DNA of 5,792 bases from Bacteriovoracaceae bacterium (GTDB taxonomy: Bacteria > Bdellovibrionota > Bacteriovoracia > Bacteriovoracales > Bacteriovoracaceae): assembly GCA_023151145.1 (NCBI GenBank), contig JAKLJM010000162.1, forward strand, positions 1 through 5,792, written 5' to 3'. Of this stretch, positions 1 to 5,792 are shown piece after piece. The stretch's first letter is position 1, and each line of letters starts with the position of its first letter. A program made the position numbers and the translations under genes. Under the pieces are notes generated by a model. That model was given only the letters and a program-made list of their open reading frames with translations. It ran no database searches and was not told the DNA's origin.

Positions 1-268
1 AAAGTGTTGAAATAATAAAGCCAGTACCAACTGATCCAAGAAGGGCATTTTTCCAACTGATTTGTGTCCCTTTTTGATACTGGTCGAGATAGTTTTTTGC
101 CACGGGGTCTTTTTCTATAAAATACCTAAGCCCTTCGCCTTTTTGAGAAGTGTTAGGGTCAACTAGAATCTCTTGGAAATTAATGGTCGCAACTCTGCTG
201 CATGTTTCTGCTGCATTTATTGCGAAAATATTTAAAAATAGAGCTATAATAAACAATATATTTTTCAT
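1..268 (-). CDS. N-terminal fragment of an exported or membrane protein, function unknown
   Basis: The frame is open from an ATG at 268 to the window edge, giving 89 codons; the C-terminal part lies outside. Residues 1-20 form a signal peptide: Lys at position 2, a hydrophobic core (ILFIIALFLNIF) and a small-residue end (NAA) before Glu21, so cleavage after 19 or 20 is likely. The mature part starts with a lone Cys23, followed by a polar segment with a KDPVAKNYLDQYQKG stretch. From about residue 75 a Gly-containing hydrophobic segment (ALLGSVGTGFIIS) begins that is probably a membrane helix. I do not recognise the family. The gene is divergent from the kinase gene at 315. No Shine-Dalgarno sequence is visible before the ATG. 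A TATAGT hexamer (281 to 276 on the minus strand) lies so close that its transcript would be almost leaderless. Signal peptide plus AT-rich codon use like the neighbours support a real gene. Confidence 0.72.
   Translation of the reverse strand, partial: MKNILFIIALFLNIFAINAAETCSRVATINFQEILVDPNTSQKGEGLRYFIEKDPVAKNYLDQYQKGTQISWKNALLGSVGTGFIISTL
220..250 (+). promoter_or_regulatory. Candidate sigma70-type promoter for the kinase gene
   Basis: A perfect TATAAT hexamer sits at 245-250, with TTGCGA at 220-225 as a possible -35 box; the 19-bp spacer is longer than ideal. A transcript would start near 257 and give a leader of roughly 58 nt before the ATG at 315. The site lies inside the signal-peptide codons of the divergent gene, so part of the match could be chance in AT-rich sequence. 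Confidence 0.35.
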
Positions 269-314
269 ATGAAAAACTATAAACGATTTCAATAATTCAC
301 AAAAGGTATTTATT

Positions 315-2027
315 ATGGATTTCATTCGCGCAGGTATCGGAATAACAAAAACGATGCGCAACGTTTCTCGATTAAGAGAGATCGTGTCTGTGTTTGCAAA
401 GCATGGATTTGATGGGTTCATAACAATCGGAATTAGTTCAAAAATTCCCAATTTTGTTATCCCGAAATCTAAAAGATCGATCAAGGAAGAACTAGAAAAT
501 AAATCAGAGAAGGATTGGAACCAAGTTTTGGGATTTAGATTACGTTCTTGTTTTGAAGAACTTGGTCCTTCATTCATTAAATTTGGTCAACTATTATCAT
601 CACGTGAAGACTTATTTCATGCTTCTTTTATTCATGAAATGCAAAAGCTACGTGATCAAGTTAAACCAATTCCATTGAGTGATTTGACTGTCTATGTTGA
701 AAACGATCTAGGAAAAAAAATTGAAGAAGTTTTTAAATCTATCGACCCCAATCCGATTGGAGTTGCTTCGATTGGTGTCGTTTATAGCGCAGAATTAAAA
801 GATGGTAGTCCAGTCGTTTTAAAAGTTAGAAGGCCTGGTATTGAAAAAGAAATTGAAACTGATTTTTCGATTCTTTTATTTATCGCTCATCAATTGGAAA
901 AAGTGTCAGAAGAATTAAAGTATCTTGGTCTTTCTAGAATTATAAATGATTTTTCTTCTACCTTAGTTAAGGAATTAAATTTTAACGTAGAGGCCATGAA
1001 TGCACAAAGACTAAAAAAGAACTTAGCCATTCATGATATTGAAAACCATTACTATATCCCAAGTATTTATACCGATTATACCTGTGAAGCATTGTTGGTA
1101 ATGGAGCGATTAGAGGGTGTTGCTTTTAGTGATCAAAAAAAGATTGATCCCCATATGGATGAAATAAAGGAAAAGTTAAACTACGGAGTGAATCTTTTTT
1201 TAAAAACTTTTCTTCAAGATGGTTTTTATCATGCTGATTTGCACGGTGGAAATTTCTTTTATCTTCATAATAAAAAAATTGGTTTAATTGACTTTGGCTT
1301 AATGGGAAGTTTGTCAAAAACTTCCAGACAACATTTTACCGCGATTATTTACTCACTGATCTCTCATAATTATGAAAATTTAGTATATGAGTTTTTAGAC
1401 GTGGCAGAATATGAAAGTATTCCGGATGTGGAAGCCCTAACGAGAGATGTAAGAGAAGCCCTATCTCCTTACGTTGGACTTACTGTTCAGCAATTAAACT
1501 TATCAGAACTTTTTCTTGTTATTTTGGCCACACTAAAGCGTCATCAGATCTATCTTCCTAGAGAATGGTATTTAGTCTTTAGAGCACTGATTACACTTGA
1601 TGGCGTAGGGAAATCATTAAATATAGATCTAAATATTTTTGGGATTTTAGAAAGTGAAATTTTAGAAATAGTTCAAAAATCATTTAGCAAAGAAGATTTG
1701 ATTGAAGAAGCCTTATGGTCGAGTCGTGACATGTCTTCAACATTAAAAATTTTCCCCAGACATTTTCGTTGGTTCATGCGAGATTTTGCGAAAAAAGGTT
1801 ATGCCATCGAAGTTATCCAAAAAGGATACAAAAAAGAAATTGCTTCCGTAGGAAATAGTATTAGTTTTTTAGGTCATGCCATTTTGACAGCTACATTTAT
1901 TTTATCAGGTATTTTGTTTTTAAATGGGCAAGAACTTCAGACATATAATGATATCCCGACTCTCACATGGGTGATGTGGTCGTTAGGACTCCTTACCTTT
2001 GCCCTTGGTAAAAGAAAAATCGACTAA
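315..2027 (+). CDS. AarF/ABC1/UbiB-family atypical protein kinase-like ATPase
   Basis: This is a complete 570-residue member of the UbiB/COQ8/ABC1 family, membrane-associated ATPases that support ubiquinone biosynthesis or related lipid handling; E. coli UbiB is of similar length (about 546). The family signatures appear in order: KxGQ (Lys89-Phe-Gly-Gln92) followed by SSRED; the alanine-rich nucleotide loop (VASIG, 150-154); the VVLKV strand with the likely invariant Lys170; an ELNF motif (220-223); the catalytic HADLHGGN motif (306-313, Asp308 and Asn313); and the metal-binding DFG (326-328). Two hydrophobic segments near 516-537 and 548-565 match the family's C-terminal membrane anchor. 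The start is set by AAAAGG at 301-306, 8 nt upstream of the ATG. A stem-loop follows the stop. The neighbours are exported proteins, so there is no quinone operon here, and ortholog status to ubiB rather than a paralog is unproven; the symbol is left blank. Loop and catalytic-motif variants are discussed separately. Confidence 0.95.
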   Translation: MDFIRAGIGITKTMRNVSRLREIVSVFAKHGFDGFITIGISSKIPNFVIPKSKRSIKEELENKSEKDWNQVLGFRLRSCFEELGPSFIKFGQLLSSREDLFHASFIHEMQKLRDQVKPIPLSDLTVYVENDLGKKIEEVFKSIDPNPIGVASIGVVYSAELKDGSPVVLKVRRPGIEKEIETDFSILLFIAHQLEKVSEELKYLGLSRIINDFSSTLVKELNFNVEAMNAQRLKKNLAIHDIENHYYIPSIYTDYTCEALLVMERLEGVAFSDQKKIDPHMDEIKEKLNYGVNLFLKTFLQDGFYHADLHGGNFFYLHNKKIGLIDFGLMGSLSKTSRQHFTAIIYSLISHNYENLVYEFLDVAEYESIPDVEALTRDVREALSPYVGLTVQQLNLSELFLVILATLKRHQIYLPREWYLVFRALITLDGVGKSLNIDLNIFGILESEILEIVQKSFSKEDLIEEALWSSRDMSSTLKIFPRHFRWFMRDFAKKGYAIEVIQKGYKKEIASVGNSISFLGHAILTATFILSGILFLNGQELQTYNDIPTLTWVMWSLGLLTFALGKRKID

Positions 2028-2036
2028 ATGATTCAA

Positions 2037-2059
2037 CATCCCCTATTCTTTAGGGGATG
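2037..2059 (+). terminator. Stem-loop after the kinase gene, possible terminator or 3' end structure
   Basis: A perfect 9-bp inverted repeat (CATCCCCTA / TAGGGGATG) with a 5-nt TTCTT loop begins 10 bases after the kinase stop codon. Its position fits a transcript end. No U-tract follows directly (the next bases are CCTCAAAAACG), so it is not a textbook intrinsic terminator; it may act with another factor or protect a 3' end. Confidence 0.5.
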
Positions 2060-2082
2060 CCTCAAAAACGTTGCACTGATTT

Positions 2083-2112
2083 TTGTCATAAATTAATCAA
2101 TTATCCTATGAA
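2083..2112 (+). promoter_or_regulatory. Candidate promoter for the long cysteine-rich gene
   Basis: TTGTCA at 2083-2088 matches the -35 consensus at five of six bases. TATGAA at 2107-2112 is a four-of-six -10 box after an 18-bp spacer. Transcription would begin near 2119 and leave a leader of about 95 nt. An alternative -35, TTGCAC at 2071-2076, has no good partner at the right distance. The location between the stem-loop and the next gene fits an independent transcription unit. Confidence 0.35.
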
Positions 2113-2120
2113 ATTAGACT

Positions 2121-2155
2121 CTTAAGAGGGGTAAAAGATGTCGCTATTTACCTAA
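2121..2155 (+). other. Leader inverted repeat with a five-codon mini-ORF
   Basis: GGTAAA (2130-2135) pairs with TTTACC (2147-2152). The arms extend through a bulge to CTTA (2121-2124) and TAAG (2153-2156), giving an imperfect hairpin in the predicted leader. Overlapping it, a purine-rich AGAGGGG (2125-2131) precedes an ATG at 2138 with good spacing, opening a five-codon frame (MSLFT) that stops at 2153-2155. It could be a leader peptide, an operator or chance; it resembles no riboswitch class I can name. Confidence 0.25.
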
Positions 2156-2212
2156 GTAGCTTTCCTCCATACAATTAAAATTATGTAAATTAATGATTTC
2201 TGGAGTCTGCTT

Positions 2213-5200
2213 ATGAAAATACTAAAAAGTATATTCACTTTATCTCTCTTGCTCACAATGTTTTGTGCTTCAGCACAGACTAGGTTTGCACAAAAGGATA
2301 AAGATGAGTTTATTCAAGACCTAAAAAAAGAAATGGCCGTATACAAGGCCGAAACAAAAAAACCAATAAAGCTTGCAGAGCTCAAAGAAGATTTATTTCA
2401 TAAAATTGCAGAGCTCAGAGCTGATAAGCATATTTCGTATCATGAAGAGCGTAGAGTGATGGAGCGCTTTAATGACTTAGTTGCTCAGGCTATAACAAAA
2501 CAAATTGATGAAGAAAAAGCTATTTTTGAAATCATAGACCAAGAATTAAAAGTTATTGATGTCAAACCACTTCAGTGTATTAAAGAAGGAAACACTTGTA
2601 ATGACTTTAGTTGTTGTGATGGGTTGGTTTGCGCCGCTGAACCGAAAAGAGATTTTGGAAATAATAAATGTGTAGCTCAAGGAAATTCATGTAATAAAGA
2701 TAGTGAATGTTGTTCTGGTGAATGTGAAGAAGATAAAAATACTAAGAAAAAAATATGTTTAGAAGTTAAGCGTTGTTTTAGACCATTAAATGTTGGGCAA
2801 AGATGTAATGACAATCCGGTTTGTGGACAAGGAGAGTGTTTACCTTTTGATACCGCTACTAGTGGTTATTTAGCGGCTACAAAAGTAGGTGATAAGTGTA
2901 AATCTGATAAACAATGTAAATCGAATTTTTGCGATGGAGGAATTTGTCGCGAATCTAGAGTATGTAAAGAATGTACTAAGTTAGGTAATAAAGTTGAACG
3001 AGGATTAAAGTGTTGTGAAGGATTAATTCCAAACGCCGCAGGAAGATGTATTCCCGATGCACCTCCAATTGTCTTACCGCAAGTTAATAATTCAAAGCCT
3101 GCATTTTTAAAACAAAAACTCATTTCACTGATGTCTTTATTGGTTTCACCAACGTTGGCCAATGATGCTGATAATGCAGCGTTAGGCGTAATTCAAAGAG
3201 CTGCAAATAATTCAGAGAGCGAAAGAGATGTTGGAATTTCTACTTCTTTAACTCAAGACCCAAAGTCAAAAGTTTATGCGGAACCAATTGCTAAAAGTCA
3301 CGTCAATGCCAGATTTAAAGAATACACAAAATCAGATTTCAAAACATGTAATATTGATTTTAAAGCTGATTATTATAATTACATGATGGCCAAGGAAAAT
3401 AGACCAGGTGCAGGTGAATCTGCAACAGGCTCAATGTTTGATTACCAAACAACGTTATTAGCTTTCGAGTTCGTGTCGCAAGGTGAAGAAAACTATGATG
3501 ACTATTGGACTAACGGAACAGATGGTGGATCAATACATAAAAGATTAAAAAATATTTCAGATGCAAGTTCTAAAGTTAGAAGAGGAACTGAGCAAAAGTT
3601 AATTGAATACAATAGAAAACTGACATGTCTTTGTTTAGAGACAATGGGACCGAAGGGAATCGGATTTGATAAAGAATTAGAATCTTTAGTAAAATATAAA
3701 ATTGATAAAAAAGATGGAAAAAAAGCTAGCTTGCCAAAACTTTCAGCCTCTACATTGAAAATTCTTTGTGGTGGTGAAGAGAAAGATAGTATCTGTTCTC
3801 AGTACGCAGTAGACAATACAAGTTCTCCAAAGTTTAGCGAATATAAAGAATCATTAATTTCATCAGCTCCAGATAAAGCAACTTATTATGCAAATTATTG
3901 TGAAGAAGAAAGAAATGCGTATGCAGCTTTAATTAAAGACATAGATACAATGTCTGGATTTGAAAATTTAAAAGACGAAGGTGAGGGTGATGCTTCAGGT
4001 GTAAAAGGTTCAAGAATGTTAGTTTATTGGACTAAAACCTTAGCAGATTTCAATATGGAGTTATCAATTGATAACGGTTCACTGTTTGGAAAATTTGCTG
4101 ATGTTTATAAATGGTATGAAAACCAAACATCGAATGATAAATGGGGCCAAGCAAGAATTGATAAAAAAGATCTATTCGTAATTGATGTTCTAGACAAAAA
4201 CAATCATAGAGTTTATTCGATGGCTGCAGCTGTAATTGCCGCTACACTTACGGTAGGTGCGATCGCTGTAATTGGTGGGATGTCTATACCTGCCATTATT
4301 ACTTCTTGGACAGCTATCGGGGTTATTGTCGCTTCGGCAGCAGCTGGTGGTGGGGCTGGATATGTTGTGGCAACACTTCGTGGGGCTTGGATTAGTAAGA
4401 CACCATTTATTGAAGATAAAAAGATGTACTCATATAATTGTGGTTCAAAAAAGAATCCAAAGTCATGTACAAAATATACGAGAATTTTGAAATACCCTTA
4501 TTCTGAAGTTTGTCATGCGCGTATTTCATCAAATGCTTGTATTAAGCACTTTGTTGCCACTAACGACGAAGTTGGAAATGATATCTTTGTAATCGATCCT
4601 TGGATTCCAGTTGGGATGAAAAAATCAGACATTATTCGCGACCAAGTGACATTGGTGCAAAGATTAGATCAAGGGTTTGAAAATGGATTAGGAATGTTAC
4701 TTCCAAGAAATCCTGGAGGACGTCAGTCAGAAGAATATAGAGTAACGCCGTTCTTAACAACTGTATATGCAGGTTACTTTGCTCCGAAGCTTGTACCAGA
4801 GTATAAACAGAACTATGCGATTACATCAGATATCGAAAAGAAAATTAAACAAAAAGCCAAAGAATTTGCTATCAAAGAAAAATTCTTCTATGCCGAAGAA
4901 GAAGAACAATTAAAACGTTTTGCAGACTATTCTTTTGATTACCACTTTGTTTGGGCGAAAACTTCTCAGCAAAACATTGTTGCTTATCCACAGCCACATT
5001 TTATGACCTATTTGGATTTGATGTCTGCTGGTGTTGCAGGGAAACTTGCTGTTGGTAATGCTGATAATGCCAATAAACTGAGAAATTTAAATACGAAATA
5101 CTTAGCTAATTATAAAAAAGTCCTTTCAATATATAAAGATAAAGCAGTTTCTGGTTCTAGAACCAAGACTGTTGCTTGGATTGATAAAGAGCTTAAAGCT

Positions 5201-5792
5201 ATAACAAATATGGAAGCAGAGAGTGCAATGATTGATTCTGCTTTAAAGCTAGGATCAAATAGTGGGCAAGGGGCCACTTTTGGAGCTAATAGTGCTAACT
5301 TTCAAGGATCTAATGTAGCGACTACTGGCAACGGAACTGCTGCAAGCTTTGTGGCCACTGTTAAAAAATTGAGAGAAGCACGCGAAGAGCAACTTAAAAA
5401 ATTAGATAATTTTAATAAAAATGTTGGTGCCGATTCAGAAAGAGGAAAAGCTCTTCTCTCAGCACAAGCTGCAACAGTTACCAAGTTTTCAATTCCGACT
5501 TCTGGAAATGTAAAATCAGTTGCTCGATCATTATTCAATACTTCGTCTGGTTCAGAAACTCTTGGAAACAAAGAACAAGAGTCTGGATATAATAGTGGTG
5601 GAGTAGGAAATTTATCGAATGTAAAAGTTGATAACTCTGGTTATATGACTGGTGGAGAATATGGTTCATCTGGTTCATCTGGTTCATCAGCAAAATCAAC
5701 TTCATCTCAAGCAGGTGCAGATGGCGAAGCTGTTTCAGCTGTAAGTGCAGAAGAAACTTCTAGAATACAGGGCGCCATAGATGCTCGTGATA
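2213..5792 (+). CDS. Very large exported cysteine-rich protein, C-terminus outside the window, function unknown
   Basis: One frame runs 1193 codons from the ATG at 2213 to the window edge with no stop. GGAG (2202-2205), 7 nt upstream, fixes the start. Layout: signal peptide 1-21 (hydrophobic core, ASA before Gln22); a charged, probably helical segment about 23-118; a 24-cysteine region 122-279 with knottin/Dickkopf-like spacing; a Pro-rich linker 281-296; a second signal-like hydrophobic segment 297-316; a large region without a recognised domain, with Cys379, 472, 474, 519, 528 and 563; a Gly/Ala hydrophobic hairpin about 670-722; Cys743, 752, 767 and 776 soon after it; charged helical stretches about 867-910 and 1053-1075; then Ser/Gly-rich sequence. 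No cysteine is seen after 776. The even cysteine number and signal peptide imply disulfides outside the cytoplasm. Cys18 lies in a poor lipobox context (MFC), so signal peptidase I is favoured. No enzyme motif is recognised; a structural, adhesive, export or predation role is only a guess. Confidence 0.9.
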   Translation, partial: MKILKSIFTLSLLLTMFCASAQTRFAQKDKDEFIQDLKKEMAVYKAETKKPIKLAELKEDLFHKIAELRADKHISYHEERRVMERFNDLVAQAITKQIDEEKAIFEIIDQELKVIDVKPLQCIKEGNTCNDFSCCDGLVCAAEPKRDFGNNKCVAQGNSCNKDSECCSGECEEDKNTKKKICLEVKRCFRPLNVGQRCNDNPVCGQGECLPFDTATSGYLAATKVGDKCKSDKQCKSNFCDGGICRESRVCKECTKLGNKVERGLKCCEGLIPNAAGRCIPDAPPIVLPQVNNSKPAFLKQKLISLMSLLVSPTLANDADNAALGVIQRAANNSESERDVGISTSLTQDPKSKVYAEPIAKSHVNARFKEYTKSDFKTCNIDFKADYYNYMMAKENRPGAGESATGSMFDYQTTLLAFEFVSQGEENYDDYWTNGTDGGSIHKRLKNISDASSKVRRGTEQKLIEYNRKLTCLCLETMGPKGIGFDKELESLVKYKIDKKDGKKASLPKLSASTLKILCGGEEKDSICSQYAVDNTSSPKFSEYKESLISSAPDKATYYANYCEEERNAYAALIKDIDTMSGFENLKDEGEGDASGVKGSRMLVYWTKTLADFNMELSIDNGSLFGKFADVYKWYENQTSNDKWGQARIDKKDLFVIDVLDKNNHRVYSMAAAVIAATLTVGAIAVIGGMSIPAIITSWTAIGVIVASAAAGGGAGYVVATLRGAWISKTPFIEDKKMYSYNCGSKKNPKSCTKYTRILKYPYSEVCHARISSNACIKHFVATNDEVGNDIFVIDPWIPVGMKKSDIIRDQVTLVQRLDQGFENGLGMLLPRNPGGRQSEEYRVTPFLTTVYAGYFAPKLVPEYKQNYAITSDIEKKIKQKAKEFAIKEKFFYAEEEEQLKRFADYSFDYHFVWAKTSQQNIVAYPQPHFMTYLDLMSAGVAGKLAVGNADNANKLRNLNTKYLANYKKVLSIYKDKAVSGSRTKTVAWIDKELKAITNMEAESAMIDSALKLGSNSGQGATFGANSANFQGSNVATTGNGTAASFVATVKKLREAREEQLKKLDNFNKNVGADSERGKALLSAQAATVTKFSIPTSGNVKSVARSLFNTSSGSETLGNKEQESGYNSGGVGNLSNVKVDNSGYMTGGEYGSSGSSGSSAKSTSSQAGADGEAVSAVSAEETSRIQGAIDARD
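2576..3049 (+). repeat. Cysteine-rich region with four degenerate GxxC units (residues 122-279)
   Basis: Twenty-four cysteines fall in 158 residues. Four units share Gly-x-x-Cys followed 5-6 residues later by Cys or Cys-Cys: GNTC (126-129), GNSC (157-160), GQRC (195-198) and GDKC (226-229), spaced 31, 38 and 31 residues apart. The first two have the CC pair and an overall C-x6-C-x4/5-CC-x3/4-C-x10/12-C spacing like inhibitor cystine knots. The last two lack the CC pair and resemble Dickkopf-type units. A tail with Cys251, 254, 267, 268 and 279 closes the region. The units differ in DNA sequence, so they are old duplications or convergent spacing, not a recent tandem repeat. Confidence 0.7.
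3101..3160 (+). other. Internal signal-peptide-like segment (residues 297-316)
   Basis: Two lysines (300, 302) precede a short hydrophobic core (LISLMSLLV) and a polar end, SPTLA, before Asn317-Asp. This is the layout of a signal peptide with a plausible signal peptidase I site, but it lies 300 residues inside an open frame. The ATG at 3131 has no Shine-Dalgarno sequence, so a separate gene start is not supported. It marks the border between the cysteine-rich module and the rest of the protein. Confidence 0.45.
4220..4378 (+). other. Gly/Ala-rich hydrophobic hairpin in the long protein (residues 670-722)
   Basis: Residues 670-690 and 692-722 form two hydrophobic stretches separated by a short SIP turn. 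Both are rich in Ala and Gly; the second carries a glycine-zipper-like AAAGGGAGYVV run (709-719). Charged sequence lies on both sides (DKNNHR before, RGAW then KTPFIEDKK after). The pattern fits a helical hairpin inserted in a membrane, as seen in glycine-zipper proteins and some membrane-inserting effectors. It would anchor an otherwise exported protein. Confidence 0.6.
5663..5689 (+). repeat. 9-bp tandem repeat encoding Gly-Ser-Ser (residues 1151-1159)
   Basis: GGTTCATCT occurs twice exactly and a third time with one change (GGTTCATCA), giving (GSS)3 within a Ser/Gly-rich tail. The unit is a multiple of three, so copy-number change would alter linker length without breaking the frame. Confidence 0.85.

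Noticed and set aside
194..216. Two 10-bp direct repeats TCTGCTGCAT, 13 bp apart
   Set aside because: They sit in different reading frames of Ala- and Ser-coding sequence, with no palindrome or third copy; probably chance.
1126..1317. Minus-strand open frame of 63 codons inside the kinase gene
   Set aside because: It lies fully antisense to conserved kinase motifs, has no recognisable domain, and its composition mirrors the real gene.
2264..2268. Cys18 as a lipoprotein acylation site
   Set aside because: The preceding residues (TMF) do not fit a lipobox, while ASA before Gln22 is a normal signal peptidase I site.
3131..3160. A separate gene starting at the ATG at 3131 with its own signal peptide
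   Set aside because: No Shine-Dalgarno precedes it, the hydrophobic core would be truncated, and the upstream frame is uninterrupted.
2866..3162. Minus-strand open frame of 98 codons antisense to the cysteine-rich region
   Set aside because: It is a shadow of the long plus-strand frame, whose signal peptide, Shine-Dalgarno and cysteine pattern are much better evidence.
4272..4490. Plus-strand open frame of 72 codons, Leu-rich, in another frame
   Set aside because: Its hydrophobic look comes from reading the Ala/Gly-rich hairpin codons out of frame, and no Shine-Dalgarno precedes it.
5302..5571. Minus-strand open frame of 89 codons near the right edge
   Set aside because: It is antisense to the continuous long frame and has no signal, domain or start-site support.

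Overview
The window is AT-rich and reads as ordinary chromosomal DNA. It holds one complete gene, a long gene cut by the right edge and a short gene fragment cut by the left edge. I see no tRNA, rRNA, IS element, integrase or CRISPR array. Low GC, Shine-Dalgarno starts, a UbiB/ABC1-family kinase and a large exported protein full of Dickkopf/knottin-like cysteine motifs would fit a low-GC predatory or free-living bacterium of the Bdellovibrionota type (Bacteriovorax-like). That placement is an impression from gene style, not a demonstrated identity.

Layout: 1-268 (minus) is the N-terminal part of a small exported or membrane protein of unknown function. A 46-bp divergent gap (269-314) separates it from 315-2027 (plus), a full-length 570-residue AarF/ABC1/UbiB-family atypical kinase with its KxGQ, invariant Lys, HAD...N and DFG motifs and two C-terminal membrane helices. 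Bases 2028-2212 are non-coding. They carry a perfect 9-bp stem-loop just after the kinase stop, a candidate promoter (2083-2112), and a leader with an imperfect inverted repeat and a five-codon mini-ORF. From 2213 to the right edge one reading frame stays open for 1193 codons without a stop, encoding a secreted or envelope-anchored protein that continues beyond the window.

The long protein is the most unusual object. In order it has: a signal peptide, a charged helical segment, about 24 cysteines in four recurring GxxC-type units (residues 122-279), a Pro-rich linker, an internal signal-peptide-like segment (297-316), a long region without recognised domains, a Gly/Ala-rich hydrophobic hairpin (about 670-722) flanked by further cysteines, and a Ser/Gly-rich low-complexity region (about 1080-1180) with a 9-bp tandem repeat. 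It looks like a multi-domain envelope or export protein, possibly a fusion of two secreted modules. I do not recognise its function.

Nothing shows that the three genes act together. The first two are divergent, and the third has its own probable promoter behind a stem-loop. The kinase points to quinone or lipid metabolism at the inner membrane; the other two point to the cell envelope.
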